In this document: piece by piece, positions 32,279-41,208 of the stretch
Layout: each line of letters opens with the position of its first letter
Numbering within the stretch: the first letter of the stretch is position 1
Source: Ralstonia condita
Lineage (GTDB): Bacteria > Pseudomonadota > Gammaproteobacteria > Burkholderiales > Burkholderiaceae
Assembly: GCF_958405655.1 (NCBI RefSeq)
Contig: NZ_CATYWO010000010.1
Span: 1 to 64,000 of the forward strand
Reading direction: 5' to 3'
Length of the DNA: 64,000 nt
The notes under the pieces: model-generated
What the model saw: only the letters and a program-made list of their open reading frames with translations
Databases searched by the model: none
Told to the model about the DNA's origin: nothing
Made by a program: the position numbers and the translations under genes

Positions 32279-33481
32279 TTACCAGTGGGTTTCGCTCTCC
32301 GGCGTGGACGACACGCGGTGGATCGAGAGGTCTGCGCCCATGAACTCGGCTTCGCGGTCCAGCCGCAGCCCGACGAACTTGCGCAGCGTACCGTAGACCA
32401 CCGTGCCACCGACCAGCGCGATGACAATGCCGCCAGCCGTGCCCGCCACTTGCGCCCAGAACGACACGCCACCCAGACCGCCGAGTGCCTTCAGGCCGAA
32501 GATGCCGGCCGCGATACCGCCCCACGCGCCGCACAGGCCATGCAGGGGCCAGACGCCCAGCACATCGTCGATGCGCCAGACGTTCTGCACGCGCGTGAAC
32601 ATCCACACGAACAGCACGCCGGCAATGGCGCCGACGGCCAGTGCGCCCAGCGGGTGCATCACGTCGGAACCGGCGCACACGGCCACCAGGCCGGCGAGCG
32701 GCCCGTTGTACGAGAAGCCCGGGTCGTTCTTGCCCATCCACCACGCGGTGAGCGTGCCGCCCACCATGGCCATCAGCGAGTTGATGGCGACCAGGCCGCT
32801 CATCTTGTCGAGCGTCTGCGCGCTCATGACATTGAAGCCGAACCAGCCCACTGCCAGCACCCAGGCGCCGGCTGCCAGGAAGGGGATATTTGACGGCGGA
32901 TGCGCGGCGATGCGGCCGTCGTCCTTGTAGCGGCCGTGGCGTGCGCCCAGCAGCAGCACCGCCGGCAGGGCGATCCAGCCGCCCACGGCATGCACGACCA
33001 CCGAGCCGGCAAAGTCGTGGAACTCCGCGCCCGTGGCGGCCTGCAGCCAGTGCTGGATGCCGAAGCGCTCGTTCCAGGCAATGCCTTCGAAGAACGGGTA
33101 GACGAAGCCCACCAGCACGAAGGTCGCCGCCAGTTGCGGCTCGAAGCGCGAGCGCTCGGCAATGCCGCCCGAGATGATGGCCGGGATGGCCGCCGCGAAG
33201 GTCAGCAGGAAGAAGAACTTCACCAGTTCGTAGCCGTTCTGCTGGGCGAGCACGTCGGCGCCAGACAGGAAGTTGATGCCGTAGGCGACCGAATAGCCGA
33301 CAAAGAAGTAGGCGATGGTCGACACGGCAAAGTCGACCAGGATCTTGACCAGTGCGTTGACCTGGTTCTTCTTGCGGACGGTGCCCAGCTCGAGGAACGC
33401 GAAGCCAGCATGCATGGCAAGCACCATGATCGCGCCCAGCAGGATGAAGAGCGCGTCGCCCCCGGTTTTGATGGTGTTCAT
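32279..33481 (-). CDS. amtB: Ammonium transporter AmtB
   Basis: This 400-residue, eleven-helix transporter moves ammonium across the inner membrane. Family landmarks are AMHAGFAFLELGTVRKKN, FFVGYSVAYG, the DFAGSVVVHAVGG histidine region (about 150-162), GWFGFNVMSA and HPLGALAVGAIAGVLF with the second conserved His later (WPLHGLCGAWGG). The ATG at 33481 is chosen from family start position, without a clear ribosome site. An ATG at 33513 is also in frame. A sigma-54 promoter lies upstream. There is no glnK gene beside it. Confidence 0.93.
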   Translation of the reverse strand: MNTIKTGGDALFILLGAIMVLAMHAGFAFLELGTVRKKNQVNALVKILVDFAVSTIAYFFVGYSVAYGINFLSGADVLAQQNGYELVKFFFLLTFAAAIPAIISGGIAERSRFEPQLAATFVLVGFVYPFFEGIAWNERFGIQHWLQAATGAEFHDFAGSVVVHAVGGWIALPAVLLLGARHGRYKDDGRIAAHPPSNIPFLAAGAWVLAVGWFGFNVMSAQTLDKMSGLVAINSLMAMVGGTLTAWWMGKNDPGFSYNGPLAGLVAVCAGSDVMHPLGALAVGAIAGVLFVWMFTRVQNVWRIDDVLGVWPLHGLCGAWGGIAAGIFGLKALGGLGGVSFWAQVAGTAGGIVIALVGGTVVYGTLRKFVGLRLDREAEFMGADLSIHRVSSTPESETHW

Positions 33482-33558
33482 TGTGGTTGTCGTGCGGTTG
33501 ATTGTCAGCGTCATTCGGGTGCAGCGTGCCCCCGAATGACGCAGGAAGCGCCGACAGA

Positions 33559-33616
33559 TGCAAAACTTGTTCCAACGATGTGCAAGAACGCGAAATGGCG
33601 CACCATGGCCGTGCGC
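33559..33616 (-). promoter_or_regulatory. Sigma-54 promoter and NtrC-like dyad for amtB
   Basis: On the minus strand TGGAACAAGTTTTGCA (33574-33559) matches the -24/-12 consensus TGGCACGN4TTGCA in all key positions (GG and GC correctly spaced). It lies about 67 nt before the amtB ATG. Just upstream, GCGCAC-N7-GTGCGC (33598-33616) is a perfect dyad similar to NtrC sites, and three GGTGCG copies follow up to 33720. This is the expected layout for nitrogen-limitation control. Confidence 0.7.
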
Positions 33617-33725
33617 GATGGGGGCGATGCGGGCATGCAGCACGCGACCGCTCTCATTTGGTGCGCTGTTGCTTTGAATTGGTGCGTATGGCGCGGTGGA
33701 TGCGCCGTGTTGGTGCGTTGCGCGC

Positions 33726-34751
33726 CTAGGGTTTGGACGCCGACACGATGAGCGAGCTGGTCACCGCGTCCCACAGAGCCTCGTAGCGCAAGCGCACCGT
33801 GCTGGCCTGCTCCGGCGACGTGGCGGGCGATTGCATGTGCAGCATCAGGAGTGCACCGTCAGTCGGCACCACGACGACGCGCCCGACCAGCGTGTTACCG
33901 CTTGCGCGCGGCACATGCGGGCCCGGCGCCTCGCCGATGTAGGTGGCCCAGATGCCGGCGCGGCCAGCAAACGATTGGGTGCCCCAGCTGATCAGTCGGC
34001 ATGGCACCGACACGGCCTGGCGGACGGCATCGCGCATCCAGAGCGGCTCGCGGTGGTCGGGCACGGCCTCGGGCTCGCTCTCGGTGGGGCGGACGATAAG
34101 TTCGATGCGCGAGAGTCCGGCGCCGCCCTGATTCGCCCACGCGCCGATCGCCACCCGTCCCGGATCGGGCTTGCGCGGCGCGGCGGGCGGGACACGCTCC
34201 CACGACAGCGGCAGGCGCAGCAGCAGATTCGCGCCGCGCGCATTCGGCCAGTCGGACAGCGTCACGTCCTGGATGAAACGGCTGCCCATCTCGTCGGCGG
34301 GGCGGTCGTCGTAGACCACGGCCAGCAGGGATTGCAGCGTCGGGCGATCCTGGTTGCCCTGCGCACGTGCCACGACCCGGTCGGCCAGCGCGTGGGCGGT
34401 CTGTGCGGTTTGCGTGGCGACCATCACACTGGGCTGGTGGAGGTCGAGCGCCCGCTCGATCAGCAACTGGCGCTCGTCGTCCGTCAGCGGAATCCCGGCA
34501 ATCAGGCGGCGCGTGCGCGTCAGCGCCTGCGGAAAGGCGTTGTCGAATTGCGTGCGCGCGCGGATCAGCTCTTCGCGCTCGGCGGGAAAGCGCTGGATGG
34601 CGCGCTCGAGCGCCTGCGTCTGCACGGTCAGGAAGCCAAGCACGCTGACCAGCCCGGGGATGGCGCCGGGCGTGTAGTCCCACGCCAGGGCGTGGCCGGA
34701 CCACGCCAGCATGGCGCTCAGACACCAGCGCTTCGTTGCGCGGCTTGGCAT
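33726..34751 (-). CDS. Exported hypothetical protein, 341 residues
   Basis: No family recognised. The first 24 residues form a signal peptide (CLSAMLAWSGHALAW). The mature part starts with helical sequence to about 130 (ERAIQRFPAEREELIRARTQ), then a beta-rich part with RFIQDVTLSDWPNARGANLLLRLPLSWE and VSVPCRLISWGTQSFAGRAG, and ends VVVVPTDGALLMLHMQSPA. This suggests a periplasmic binding-like or lipid-associated protein, without evidence. It lies on the minus strand, opposite to icmF, which shares its 245-bp upstream region. Confidence 0.6.
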   Translation of the reverse strand: MPSRATKRWCLSAMLAWSGHALAWDYTPGAIPGLVSVLGFLTVQTQALERAIQRFPAEREELIRARTQFDNAFPQALTRTRRLIAGIPLTDDERQLLIERALDLHQPSVMVATQTAQTAHALADRVVARAQGNQDRPTLQSLLAVVYDDRPADEMGSRFIQDVTLSDWPNARGANLLLRLPLSWERVPPAAPRKPDPGRVAIGAWANQGGAGLSRIELIVRPTESEPEAVPDHREPLWMRDAVRQAVSVPCRLISWGTQSFAGRAGIWATYIGEAPGPHVPRASGNTLVGRVVVVPTDGALLMLHMQSPATSPEQASTVRLRYEALWDAVTSSLIVSASKP

Positions 34752-34996
34752 GGAGATGTCCCCCTCTGGCCGAACCCGGTTTCAGCCGAAATCCGACTGT
34801 AACGATTTGTATCCATTGTGTGCAAGGTGGGGGTTGCACCAAGGCAGGGAGCGCTGGCCGCGCCGTGGCGCCCGCCGAGTTGACGTTGACGTCCGCCCCG
34901 AAAATACTGTCAGTTCGACGTGTTGACCGGCATGCCGCCTTCTGTGCGGCTTAGAACACTTCCAACGCCGGCGCGCCACTTTCCGAAGGTGGAGAC

Positions 34997-37900
34997 ATGA
35001 CCGATCTTTCCACTGCCCGCGCGGCCGATCCCACGCCTGCCAGCGAAGCCGCGCCGGTGCGCAACAAGGTGCGCTTCGTGACGGCCGCGTCGTTGTTCGA
35101 TGGGCATGACGCGTCGATCAACATCATGCGGCGCATCCTGCAGTCGATGGGCTGCGAGGTGATCCACCTCGGGCACAACCGCTCCGTGGATGAGGTGGTC
35201 AATGCTGCGCTGCAGGAAGACGTGCAGGGCATTGCGGTGTCCAGCTACCAGGGCGGCCACGTCGAATACTTCAAGTACATGATCGACGCGCTGCGCGCAC
35301 GCGGCGGCCAGCACATCCAGGTGTTCGGCGGCGGCGGCGGGGTGATCGTGCCGGCGGAGATCCGCGAGCTGCAGGACTACGGCGTCGCGCGCATCTACAG
35401 CCCAGAAGACGGGCAGCGCATGGGCCTGGCCGGCATGATTGCCGACATGGTGCAGCGCTGCGATATCGATCTCTCCGTCTATGCGCCGGCTACGCTGGAG
35501 CCCGTTGCCAACGGCGATCGCCGCGCTCTGGCGCAATTGATCACCGCGCTGGAATCGGGCCGCGTCGATCCGGCGTTGCGCGAGGCCGTCCACGCGGCTG
35601 CGATGGCCGCGCCGACGCCTGTGCTTGGCATCACGGGCACGGGCGGTGCGGGCAAGTCGTCGCTCACCGACGAGCTGATCCGCCGCTTCCGGCTCGACCA
35701 GCAGGACGCGCTGCGCATTGCGGTCATCTCGATCGATCCGTCGCGGCGCAAGTCGGGCGGCGCGCTGCTGGGCGATCGCATTCGCATGAACGCGATCAAC
35801 CATCCGAACATCTTCGTGCGCTCGCTGGCCACGCGCGAGGCGAGCCGCGAGATTTCCGACGCGCTGCCCGACGTGATTGCCGCCTGCCGCGCTGCCGGGT
35901 TCGATTTCATCATCGTCGAGACCTCCGGCATCGGGCAGGGCGATGCGGCGATCGTGCCGCATGTCGATCTGTCGCTGTACGTGATGACGCCCGAGTTTGG
36001 CGCCGCCAGCCAGCTGGAGAAGATCGACATGCTGGACTTTGCCGATCTGGTGGCGATCAACAAGTTCGACCGAAAGGGCGCGCAGGATGCATGGCGCGAC
36101 GTCGCCAAGCAGGTGCAGCGCAACCGCGAGCAATGGCACGCCCGGCCCGAAGACATGCCGGTGTTCGGCACGCAGGCCTCGCACTTCAATGACGACGGCG
36201 TGACGGCGCTGTATCACGCGCTGGCCGATCGGCTGACCGAGCGCGGCATGGCGCTGGCCGAACGCACGTTGCCGCGCCCGACCGGCAAATGCTCCACCAG
36301 CCACGATGCCATCGTGCCGCCCGCGCGCGTGCGCTACCTGGCGGAGCTGGCCGATACGGTGCGCGGCTACCACCGCCGCGTCGACGCGCAAAGCCGCCTC
36401 GCGCGGGAACGTCAGCAATTGCAGGCCAGCCACCGCATGCTGGAGCAGGCCGGTGCCACGGTGCAGACGCTGTCCGCGCTCGACAAGCAGGCGGCCGAGC
36501 GCGACGCGCAGCTCGGCGCTGCCGAGCGCAAGCTGCTCGCCATGTGGCCCGACCTGCGCCGTGCGTATTCCGGTGATGAATATGTCGTGAAGATTCGCGA
36601 CAAGGAAATCCGCACGCAGCTCACGCACACCACGCTTTCGGGCACCACGATCCGCAAGGTCGTACTGCCGCCGTATGAAGATGACGGCGAAGTGCTGCGC
36701 TGGCTGATGCGCGAAAACGTGCCGGGCAGCTTCCCGTACACCGCCGGTGTGTTCGCCTTCAAGCGCGAGAACGAAGACCCGACGCGCATGTTCGCGGGCG
36801 AGGGCGATGCCTTCCGCACCAACCGGCGCTTCAAGCTCGTCTCCGAAGGTATGGACGCCAAGCGGCTTTCCACAGCGTTTGACTCCGTCACGCTGTACGG
36901 CGAAGACCCGGCCCTGCGCCCCGACATCTACGGCAAGGTCGGCAACTCCGGTGTGTCGATCGCCACGCTCGACGACATGGAAGTGCTGTACGACGGCTTT
37001 GACCTGACCAGCCCTGCCACGTCGGTTTCCATGACGATCAACGGGCCTGCGCCCACGATCCTCGCGATGTTCATGAACACCGCCATCGACCAGAACCTGG
37101 CCCGGTTCCGCGCCGATAACGGGCGAGAGCCGACGCAGGACGAAGAGGCGAAGATCCGCGCGTGGGTGCTGCAGAACGTGCGCGGCACGGTGCAGGCCGA
37201 CATCCTCAAGGAAGACCAGGGGCAGAACACCTGCATCTTCTCGACCGAGTTTTCGCTCAAGGTGATGGGCGATATCCAGGAATATTTCGTGCATCACCAG
37301 GTGCGCAATTTCTATTCGGTGTCGATCTCGGGCTACCACATTGCCGAGGCGGGCGCGAACCCGATCTCGCAGCTCGCCTTCACGCTCGCCAATGGTTTCA
37401 CGTATGTGGAGGCGTACCTCGCGCGCGGCATGCATATCGATGACTTTGCGCCGAACCTGTCGTTCTTCTTCTCCAATGGCATGGACCCGGAGTACAGCGT
37501 GCTCGGCCGCGTCGCGCGTCGCAACTGGGCGGTGACGCTGCGAGACAAGTACGGTGCGAACGAGCGCAGCCAGAAGTTGAAGTACCACGTGCAGACGTCG
37601 GGCCGGTCATTGCACGCGCAGGAGATCGCCTTCAACGATATTCGCACGACGCTGCAGGCGCTGATCGCCATCTACGACAACTGCAACAGCCTGCACACGA
37701 ATGCCTACGACGAGGCGATCACCACGCCGACGGCCGAGTCGGTGCGGCGCGCGCTGGCCATCCAGCTCATCATCAATCGCGAGTGGGGCCTGGCCAAGTG
37801 CGAGAACCCGAACCAGGGCAGCTTCATCATCGATGAGCTGACGGACCTCGTGGAAGAAGCGGTGCTGCAGGAGTTCGAACGCATTGCCGAGCGCGGCGGC

Positions 37901-38284
37901 GTGCTGGGTGCCATGGAAACCGGCTATCAGCGCGGCAAGATCCAGGAGGAGTCGATGCTGTATGAGCAGCGCAAGCACGATGGCTCGCTGCCGATCATCG
38001 GCGTGAATACGTTCCGCAATCCCGATGCGGAGAGCGTGGTGCCCCCGCATATTGAACTGGCGCGGTCCAGCGAGGAGGAGAAGCAGAGCCAACTCGCGCG
38101 GCTGCAGGATTTTCATGCGCGGCATGCGGGGGAAGCTCCGGCCATGCTGCAGCGCCTGCAGCGGGCGGTGATTGAAGATCAGAACGTGTTTGCGGTGCTG
38201 ATGGACGCGGTGCGGGTCTGCTCGCTTGGGCAGATTACGCATGCGTTGTTTGAGGTGGGAGGGGAGTATCGGCGGAATATGTAG
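34997..38284 (+). CDS. icmF: IcmF, fused isobutyryl-CoA mutase and G-protein chaperone
   Basis: This 1095-residue, B12-dependent mutase interconverts isobutyryl-CoA and n-butyryl-CoA. The N-terminal B12-binding domain has DGHDAS with the axial H37 and the GGHVEYFKYM and VFGGGGGVI blocks. The central GTPase has the Walker loop GTGGAGKSS at about 214-222, and the DKIDMLDFADLVAINKFDRKG region around 340-357. The C-terminal mutase barrel (about 550-1095) has the substrate-binding segments QNTCIFSTEF and the FSVSISGYHIAE block. The order of domains matches characterised IcmF of Cupriavidus metallidurans. The ribosome site is AAGGTGGAG. It is followed by palindromic copy 2. Confidence 0.95.
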   Translation: MTDLSTARAADPTPASEAAPVRNKVRFVTAASLFDGHDASINIMRRILQSMGCEVIHLGHNRSVDEVVNAALQEDVQGIAVSSYQGGHVEYFKYMIDALRARGGQHIQVFGGGGGVIVPAEIRELQDYGVARIYSPEDGQRMGLAGMIADMVQRCDIDLSVYAPATLEPVANGDRRALAQLITALESGRVDPALREAVHAAAMAAPTPVLGITGTGGAGKSSLTDELIRRFRLDQQDALRIAVISIDPSRRKSGGALLGDRIRMNAINHPNIFVRSLATREASREISDALPDVIAACRAAGFDFIIVETSGIGQGDAAIVPHVDLSLYVMTPEFGAASQLEKIDMLDFADLVAINKFDRKGAQDAWRDVAKQVQRNREQWHARPEDMPVFGTQASHFNDDGVTALYHALADRLTERGMALAERTLPRPTGKCSTSHDAIVPPARVRYLAELADTVRGYHRRVDAQSRLARERQQLQASHRMLEQAGATVQTLSALDKQAAERDAQLGAAERKLLAMWPDLRRAYSGDEYVVKIRDKEIRTQLTHTTLSGTTIRKVVLPPYEDDGEVLRWLMRENVPGSFPYTAGVFAFKRENEDPTRMFAGEGDAFRTNRRFKLVSEGMDAKRLSTAFDSVTLYGEDPALRPDIYGKVGNSGVSIATLDDMEVLYDGFDLTSPATSVSMTINGPAPTILAMFMNTAIDQNLARFRADNGREPTQDEEAKIRAWVLQNVRGTVQADILKEDQGQNTCIFSTEFSLKVMGDIQEYFVHHQVRNFYSVSISGYHIAEAGANPISQLAFTLANGFTYVEAYLARGMHIDDFAPNLSFFFSNGMDPEYSVLGRVARRNWAVTLRDKYGANERSQKLKYHVQTSGRSLHAQEIAFNDIRTTLQALIAIYDNCNSLHTNAYDEAITTPTAESVRRALAIQLIINREWGLAKCENPNQGSFIIDELTDLVEEAVLQEFERIAERGGVLGAMETGYQRGKIQEESMLYEQRKHDGSLPIIGVNTFRNPDAESVVPPHIELARSSEEEKQSQLARLQDFHARHAGEAPAMLQRLQRAVIEDQNVFAVLMDAVRVCSLGQITHALFEVGGEYRRNM

Positions 38285-38310
38285 GGGTTTTGGGTTTTGG
38301 GTTCTTCTTG

Positions 38311-38827
38311 TTGGTGCATCCCTTGTTTCATCCCCTGCCGGGGCTGACTCACTTTCTTTGGTCTTGCCCAAAGAAAGTAAGCAAAGAAAGGCGCGCCCGA
38401 GATGGCGAAAGACTCCTTGAATTTATGTCGCAGGGAGGGGAAGGGAAAAACTCGCTGCGCTCAGACAGTTTCCCTTCCTTTTTCCTCCCTGCAACAGAAA
38501 TTCAAGGCGCCATCTAGGGCAGGAAAGTCAAAGGACAACAGCCACACCCTCTGGGCGCCAGCCCAAACGACAAGGCCAACCTCACGACGGGTTGGCCTTT
38601 TGCTTTTGACGTTGAGCCCTTGATGGCGCCTTGAATTTTTGTGAGCGGGCGGATAAAGGAAGGAGGCTTGTCTGAGCGCAGCGAGTTTGCCTCCTTCCCC
38701 GCACGGTCACACAAATTCAAGGGGATGTCGCCATCTCGGGCGCGCCTTTCTTTTGCTTACTTTTCTTTGGCAAGACAAAGAAAAGTGAGTCAGCCCCGGC
38801 AGGGGATGAAACAAGGGATGGACCACA
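38311..38827 (+). repeat. Nested palindrome family, copy 2 (about 517 bp)
   Basis: Reverse complement of the copy 1 orientation, and again 26 bp after a stop codon (icmF). The left half has stem CAGGGAGG..GGAAGGGA / TCCCTTCC..CCTCCCTG around the loop CTCGCTGCGCTCAGACAG. The right half has GGAAGGAGGC/GCCTCCTTCC around CTGTCTGAGCGCAGCGAG, the same loop inverted. The spacer holds a terminator at 38572. The remaining part of the 842-bp gap carries a LysR remnant (38919) and a promoter region of hbd. Confidence 0.85.
38572..38606 (+). terminator. Terminator hairpin in the spacer of copy 2
   Basis: AAGGCCAACC and GGTTGGCCTT form a 10-bp stem with loop TCACGACG, followed by TTTTGCTTTTG on the plus strand. 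It would end transcription from icmF and is the counterpart of 29570-29604 in copy 1. Confidence 0.75.
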
Positions 38828-38918
38828 CCCGCCCCCCGCCAGCGGAGCAAAAAAACATCCACGGCACAGAAACAAAACCTACCGCTGCATCACAGCCAGT
38901 GCCACCAGGATGCCCACC

Positions 38919-38963
38919 GGCGGCAACACGCACGAAGGCTTCGATACTGAGAAAACGATCCAT
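38919..38963 (-). pseudogene. N-terminal remnant of a LysR-type regulator
   Basis: On the minus strand the ATG at 38963 begins MDRFLSIEAFVRVA, a typical LysR-family start, and then loses similarity. The remaining frame runs into the outer arm of palindromic copy 2. The position, divergent from hbd at 39127 with 163 bp between, is where a LysR regulator of hbd would sit. I read it as a stump left by deletion; the similarity is only about 14 residues. Confidence 0.4.
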
Positions 38964-39126
38964 TTCCAGCGTCCCGGCGCCTGACATGAAAGGGTGGCGC
39001 GACGCCGGTCATCATAAGGCGATCCGGTGGAATGTGACGTTACCGTCAGCAAGGCTTTTCCGTGTGTCGGCCGGTCGTTTATGCTCTTCACTTTGTTTCA
39101 TTCCAATACCAAGCGAGGAGCAGTTC

Positions 39127-39981
39127 ATGGCAATTCAAGTCGTCGGCATCGTCGGTGCCGGAACAATGGGCAACGGCATTGCGCAAGCGTGCGCCGTCGT
39201 CGGGCTGGATGTGGTGATGGTGGACATCAGCGATGCCGCCGTGCAGAAGGGCATTGCCACCGTGGCCGGCAGCCTGGATCGCCTCATCAAGAAGGAAAAA
39301 CTGACCGAAGCCGACAAGGCTGCCGCGCTCGCCCGCATTCAGGGCTCGACGTCGTACGACGACCTCAAGCGCGCCGACCTCGTCATCGAGGCCGCCACCG
39401 AGAACTTCGACCTGAAGGTGAAGATCCTCAAGCAGCTCGAGGCTGCCGCAGCGCCGCACGCAATCGTGGCGTCGAACACGTCGTCCATCTCGATCACCAA
39501 GCTGGCCGCGGTGCTGCAAGACGCGAGCCGCTTCATCGGCATGCACTTCTTCAACCCGGTGCCGATGATGGCGTTGGTGGAAGTCATCCGCGGCCTGCAG
39601 ACGAGCGATGCCACGCATGCGGCGGTGGAAGCGCTGGCCAAGCAACTGGGCAAGACGCCGATCACGGTCAAGAACAGCCCGGGCTTTGTCGTCAACCGCA
39701 TCCTGTGCCCGATGATCAACGAGGCGTTCTGCGTGCTGGGCGAGGGCCTGGCCTCGCCAGAGGAAATCGACGAAGGCATGAAGCTCGGCTGCAACCACCC
39801 GATCGGGCCGCTGGCGCTGGCCGACATGATCGGCCTGGACACCATGCTGGCCGTGATGGAAGTGCTGTACACCGAATTCAGCGATCCGAAATACCGCCCG
39901 GCCATGCTGATGCGCGAAATGGTGGCCGCCGGCTACCTGGGCCGCAAGACCGGCCGCGGCGTGTACGACTATCGGAAGTAA
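39127..39981 (+). CDS. hbd: 3-hydroxybutyryl-CoA dehydrogenase
   Basis: This 284-residue NAD(P)-dependent dehydrogenase oxidises 3-hydroxyacyl-CoA. The dinucleotide loop GIVGAGTMGNGIAQACA is at 7-23, followed by ASNTSSISITKLA, the catalytic H in GMHFFNPVPMM (about 140-150) with its E partner in MALVEVIRG, and KNSPGFVVNRILCPMINEA. The C-terminal domain ends GVYDYRK. The length is that of a short FadB-like/PaaH-type enzyme. It follows GAGGAG. It may use products of icmF, 0.8 kb upstream, but a terminator lies between. Its own terminator follows at 40055. Confidence 0.95.
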   Translation: MAIQVVGIVGAGTMGNGIAQACAVVGLDVVMVDISDAAVQKGIATVAGSLDRLIKKEKLTEADKAAALARIQGSTSYDDLKRADLVIEAATENFDLKVKILKQLEAAAAPHAIVASNTSSISITKLAAVLQDASRFIGMHFFNPVPMMALVEVIRGLQTSDATHAAVEALAKQLGKTPITVKNSPGFVVNRILCPMINEAFCVLGEGLASPEEIDEGMKLGCNHPIGPLALADMIGLDTMLAVMEVLYTEFSDPKYRPAMLMREMVAAGYLGRKTGRGVYDYRK

Positions 39982-40054
39982 GCCCCTGACGTTTGCGCTG
40001 TCCGCCAACTGTCAGGCCGGATTCGCGCAAAGTGTCTGCAAGTGTGCATGGAGG

Positions 40055-40101
40055 CGGTGTGGCGGTGCGTTGATGATGACGCATCGCCACACCGTTTTTT
40101 T
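40055..40101 (+). terminator. Strong rho-independent terminator after hbd
   Basis: GGTGTGGCG-TGCGT and ACGCA-CGCCACACC form a long stem with a short loop, followed by GTTTTTTT. It lies 75 bp after the hbd stop codon and ends just before the PhzF-like gene, so the two are separate transcripts. Confidence 0.9.
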
Positions 40102-40126
40102 CTTCTCCAACACTTCGGACGCCATC

Positions 40127-40984
40127 ATGCCGCGCTACGCCTTCCGCCTGCTCAACGTCTTTGCCGAATCCACGTTCGGCGGCAACCAGCTCGCCGTCTT
40201 TGAAGACGGGCGAGGCCTGGACGACGCCACGATGCAGGCCATCGGACGCCAGTTCAACCTGTCCGAGATCACGTTCATTTTTCCCGACGACACGGATGGC
40301 GCCACGGCGCGCTTCCGCATCTTCACGCCCGATTACGAGATGCCGTTTGCCGGCCATCCGTCGCTGGGCACCGCGCAGGTGGTGCGCGAGCTGTATGGCC
40401 CGGGCAATGAACTGACGCTGCGTTGCCAGTCGGGCATCGTGTCATTGACGGCGCAGGACGAGGGGTGGTCGCTGGTGCCGCCGCGCTCCGGCGCGCTGAA
40501 TACGCGCGAAGCCGATCCGGCCATCGCCCAGATGCTCGGGTTGGACGCCGATGCGCTGGCGGGGCCGCCGCTGTGGGTCGACGCAGGCATTGAGCAACTG
40601 ATGGTGCCGGTCAAGACGCGCGCCGATGTGGAGCGCGCCCGGCCCGACCCGTCAGCCTTTGATGCGTGGCCGCGCAGCCGCAACGACGGGCGCAACGCGT
40701 ACGTCTTCACCATGCCGGCGCCCGGCAGTGACGATCCGGTGGTCTCGCGTTTCTTCTTCGAATACGGCACCGGCCTGTGGGAAGACCCGGGCACCGGCTC
40801 GGCGTGTGCCAACCTGGGCGGCTGGCTGCGGTCGACCGGCCATGCTTTGCCGGCCAGCTACCGCATCGAGCAGGGCGCCGCAGTGGGGCGACCCTGCCAC
40901 CTCACGCTGCGTGTGGATGCCGACGGCACGATCCACGTGGGTGGCCGCGTGATCGAAATCGGCCGCGGCACGTTGACGATTTAA
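40127..40984 (+). CDS. PhzF-family isomerase-like protein
   Basis: This 285-residue protein fits the PhzF/YddE family. N-terminal PRYAFRLLNVFAESTFGGNQLAVF is the signature, catalytic E47 is in FNLSEITFIF, and AGHPSLGTAQ and the C-terminal mirror sequence GTGSACANLGGWL are also present. Family members are isomerases or epimerases of mostly unknown substrate. I chose the ATG at 40127, because the frame from 40070 lies inside the upstream terminator. The stop overlaps the tail of the GNAT remnant, with which it is convergent. Confidence 0.88.
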   Translation: MPRYAFRLLNVFAESTFGGNQLAVFEDGRGLDDATMQAIGRQFNLSEITFIFPDDTDGATARFRIFTPDYEMPFAGHPSLGTAQVVRELYGPGNELTLRCQSGIVSLTAQDEGWSLVPPRSGALNTREADPAIAQMLGLDADALAGPPLWVDAGIEQLMVPVKTRADVERARPDPSAFDAWPRSRNDGRNAYVFTMPAPGSDDPVVSRFFFEYGTGLWEDPGTGSACANLGGWLRSTGHALPASYRIEQGAAVGRPCHLTLRVDADGTIHVGGRVIEIGRGTLTI

Positions 40985-41208
40985 TCTGCGGCGCCCAGCT
41001 GCTTGCAGAAGAACGTTGTCCCGCAGTACGCGCCGTCGGGCATCAGCGCGTAGTTGGGCACGACGCCCACGCGCTGCCAGCCGGCGCGTGCGTATAGCCG
41101 CTCGGCATCGCCGCCTGTCACGCAATTGTCCAGGACATCGGCCAGCGCGTCGATGCACGCACGCGCGTCATCCATGCCGATGCGCCGCACGGACACGGTA
41201 TCGGTCAT
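40981..41208 (-). pseudogene. GNAT acetyltransferase with the middle missing
   Basis: This 75-residue frame is the two ends of a GNAT enzyme joined together. The N-terminal part reads VRRIGMDDARACIDALADVL and the C-terminal part, from about residue 32, reads TGGDAERLYARAGWQRVGVV, then PNYALMPDG and TTFFCKQL. The acetyl-CoA-binding R/QxxGxG loop and about 90-100 residues are absent. Since the frame is kept, it looks like an in-frame internal deletion. It is translationally coupled to the upstream XRE-cupin gene (TGATG overlap). Confidence 0.7.

Noticed and set aside
40070..40126. Upstream start of the PhzF-like gene
   Set aside because: It begins inside the stem of the hbd terminator; family alignment starts at PRYAFRLLNVF.
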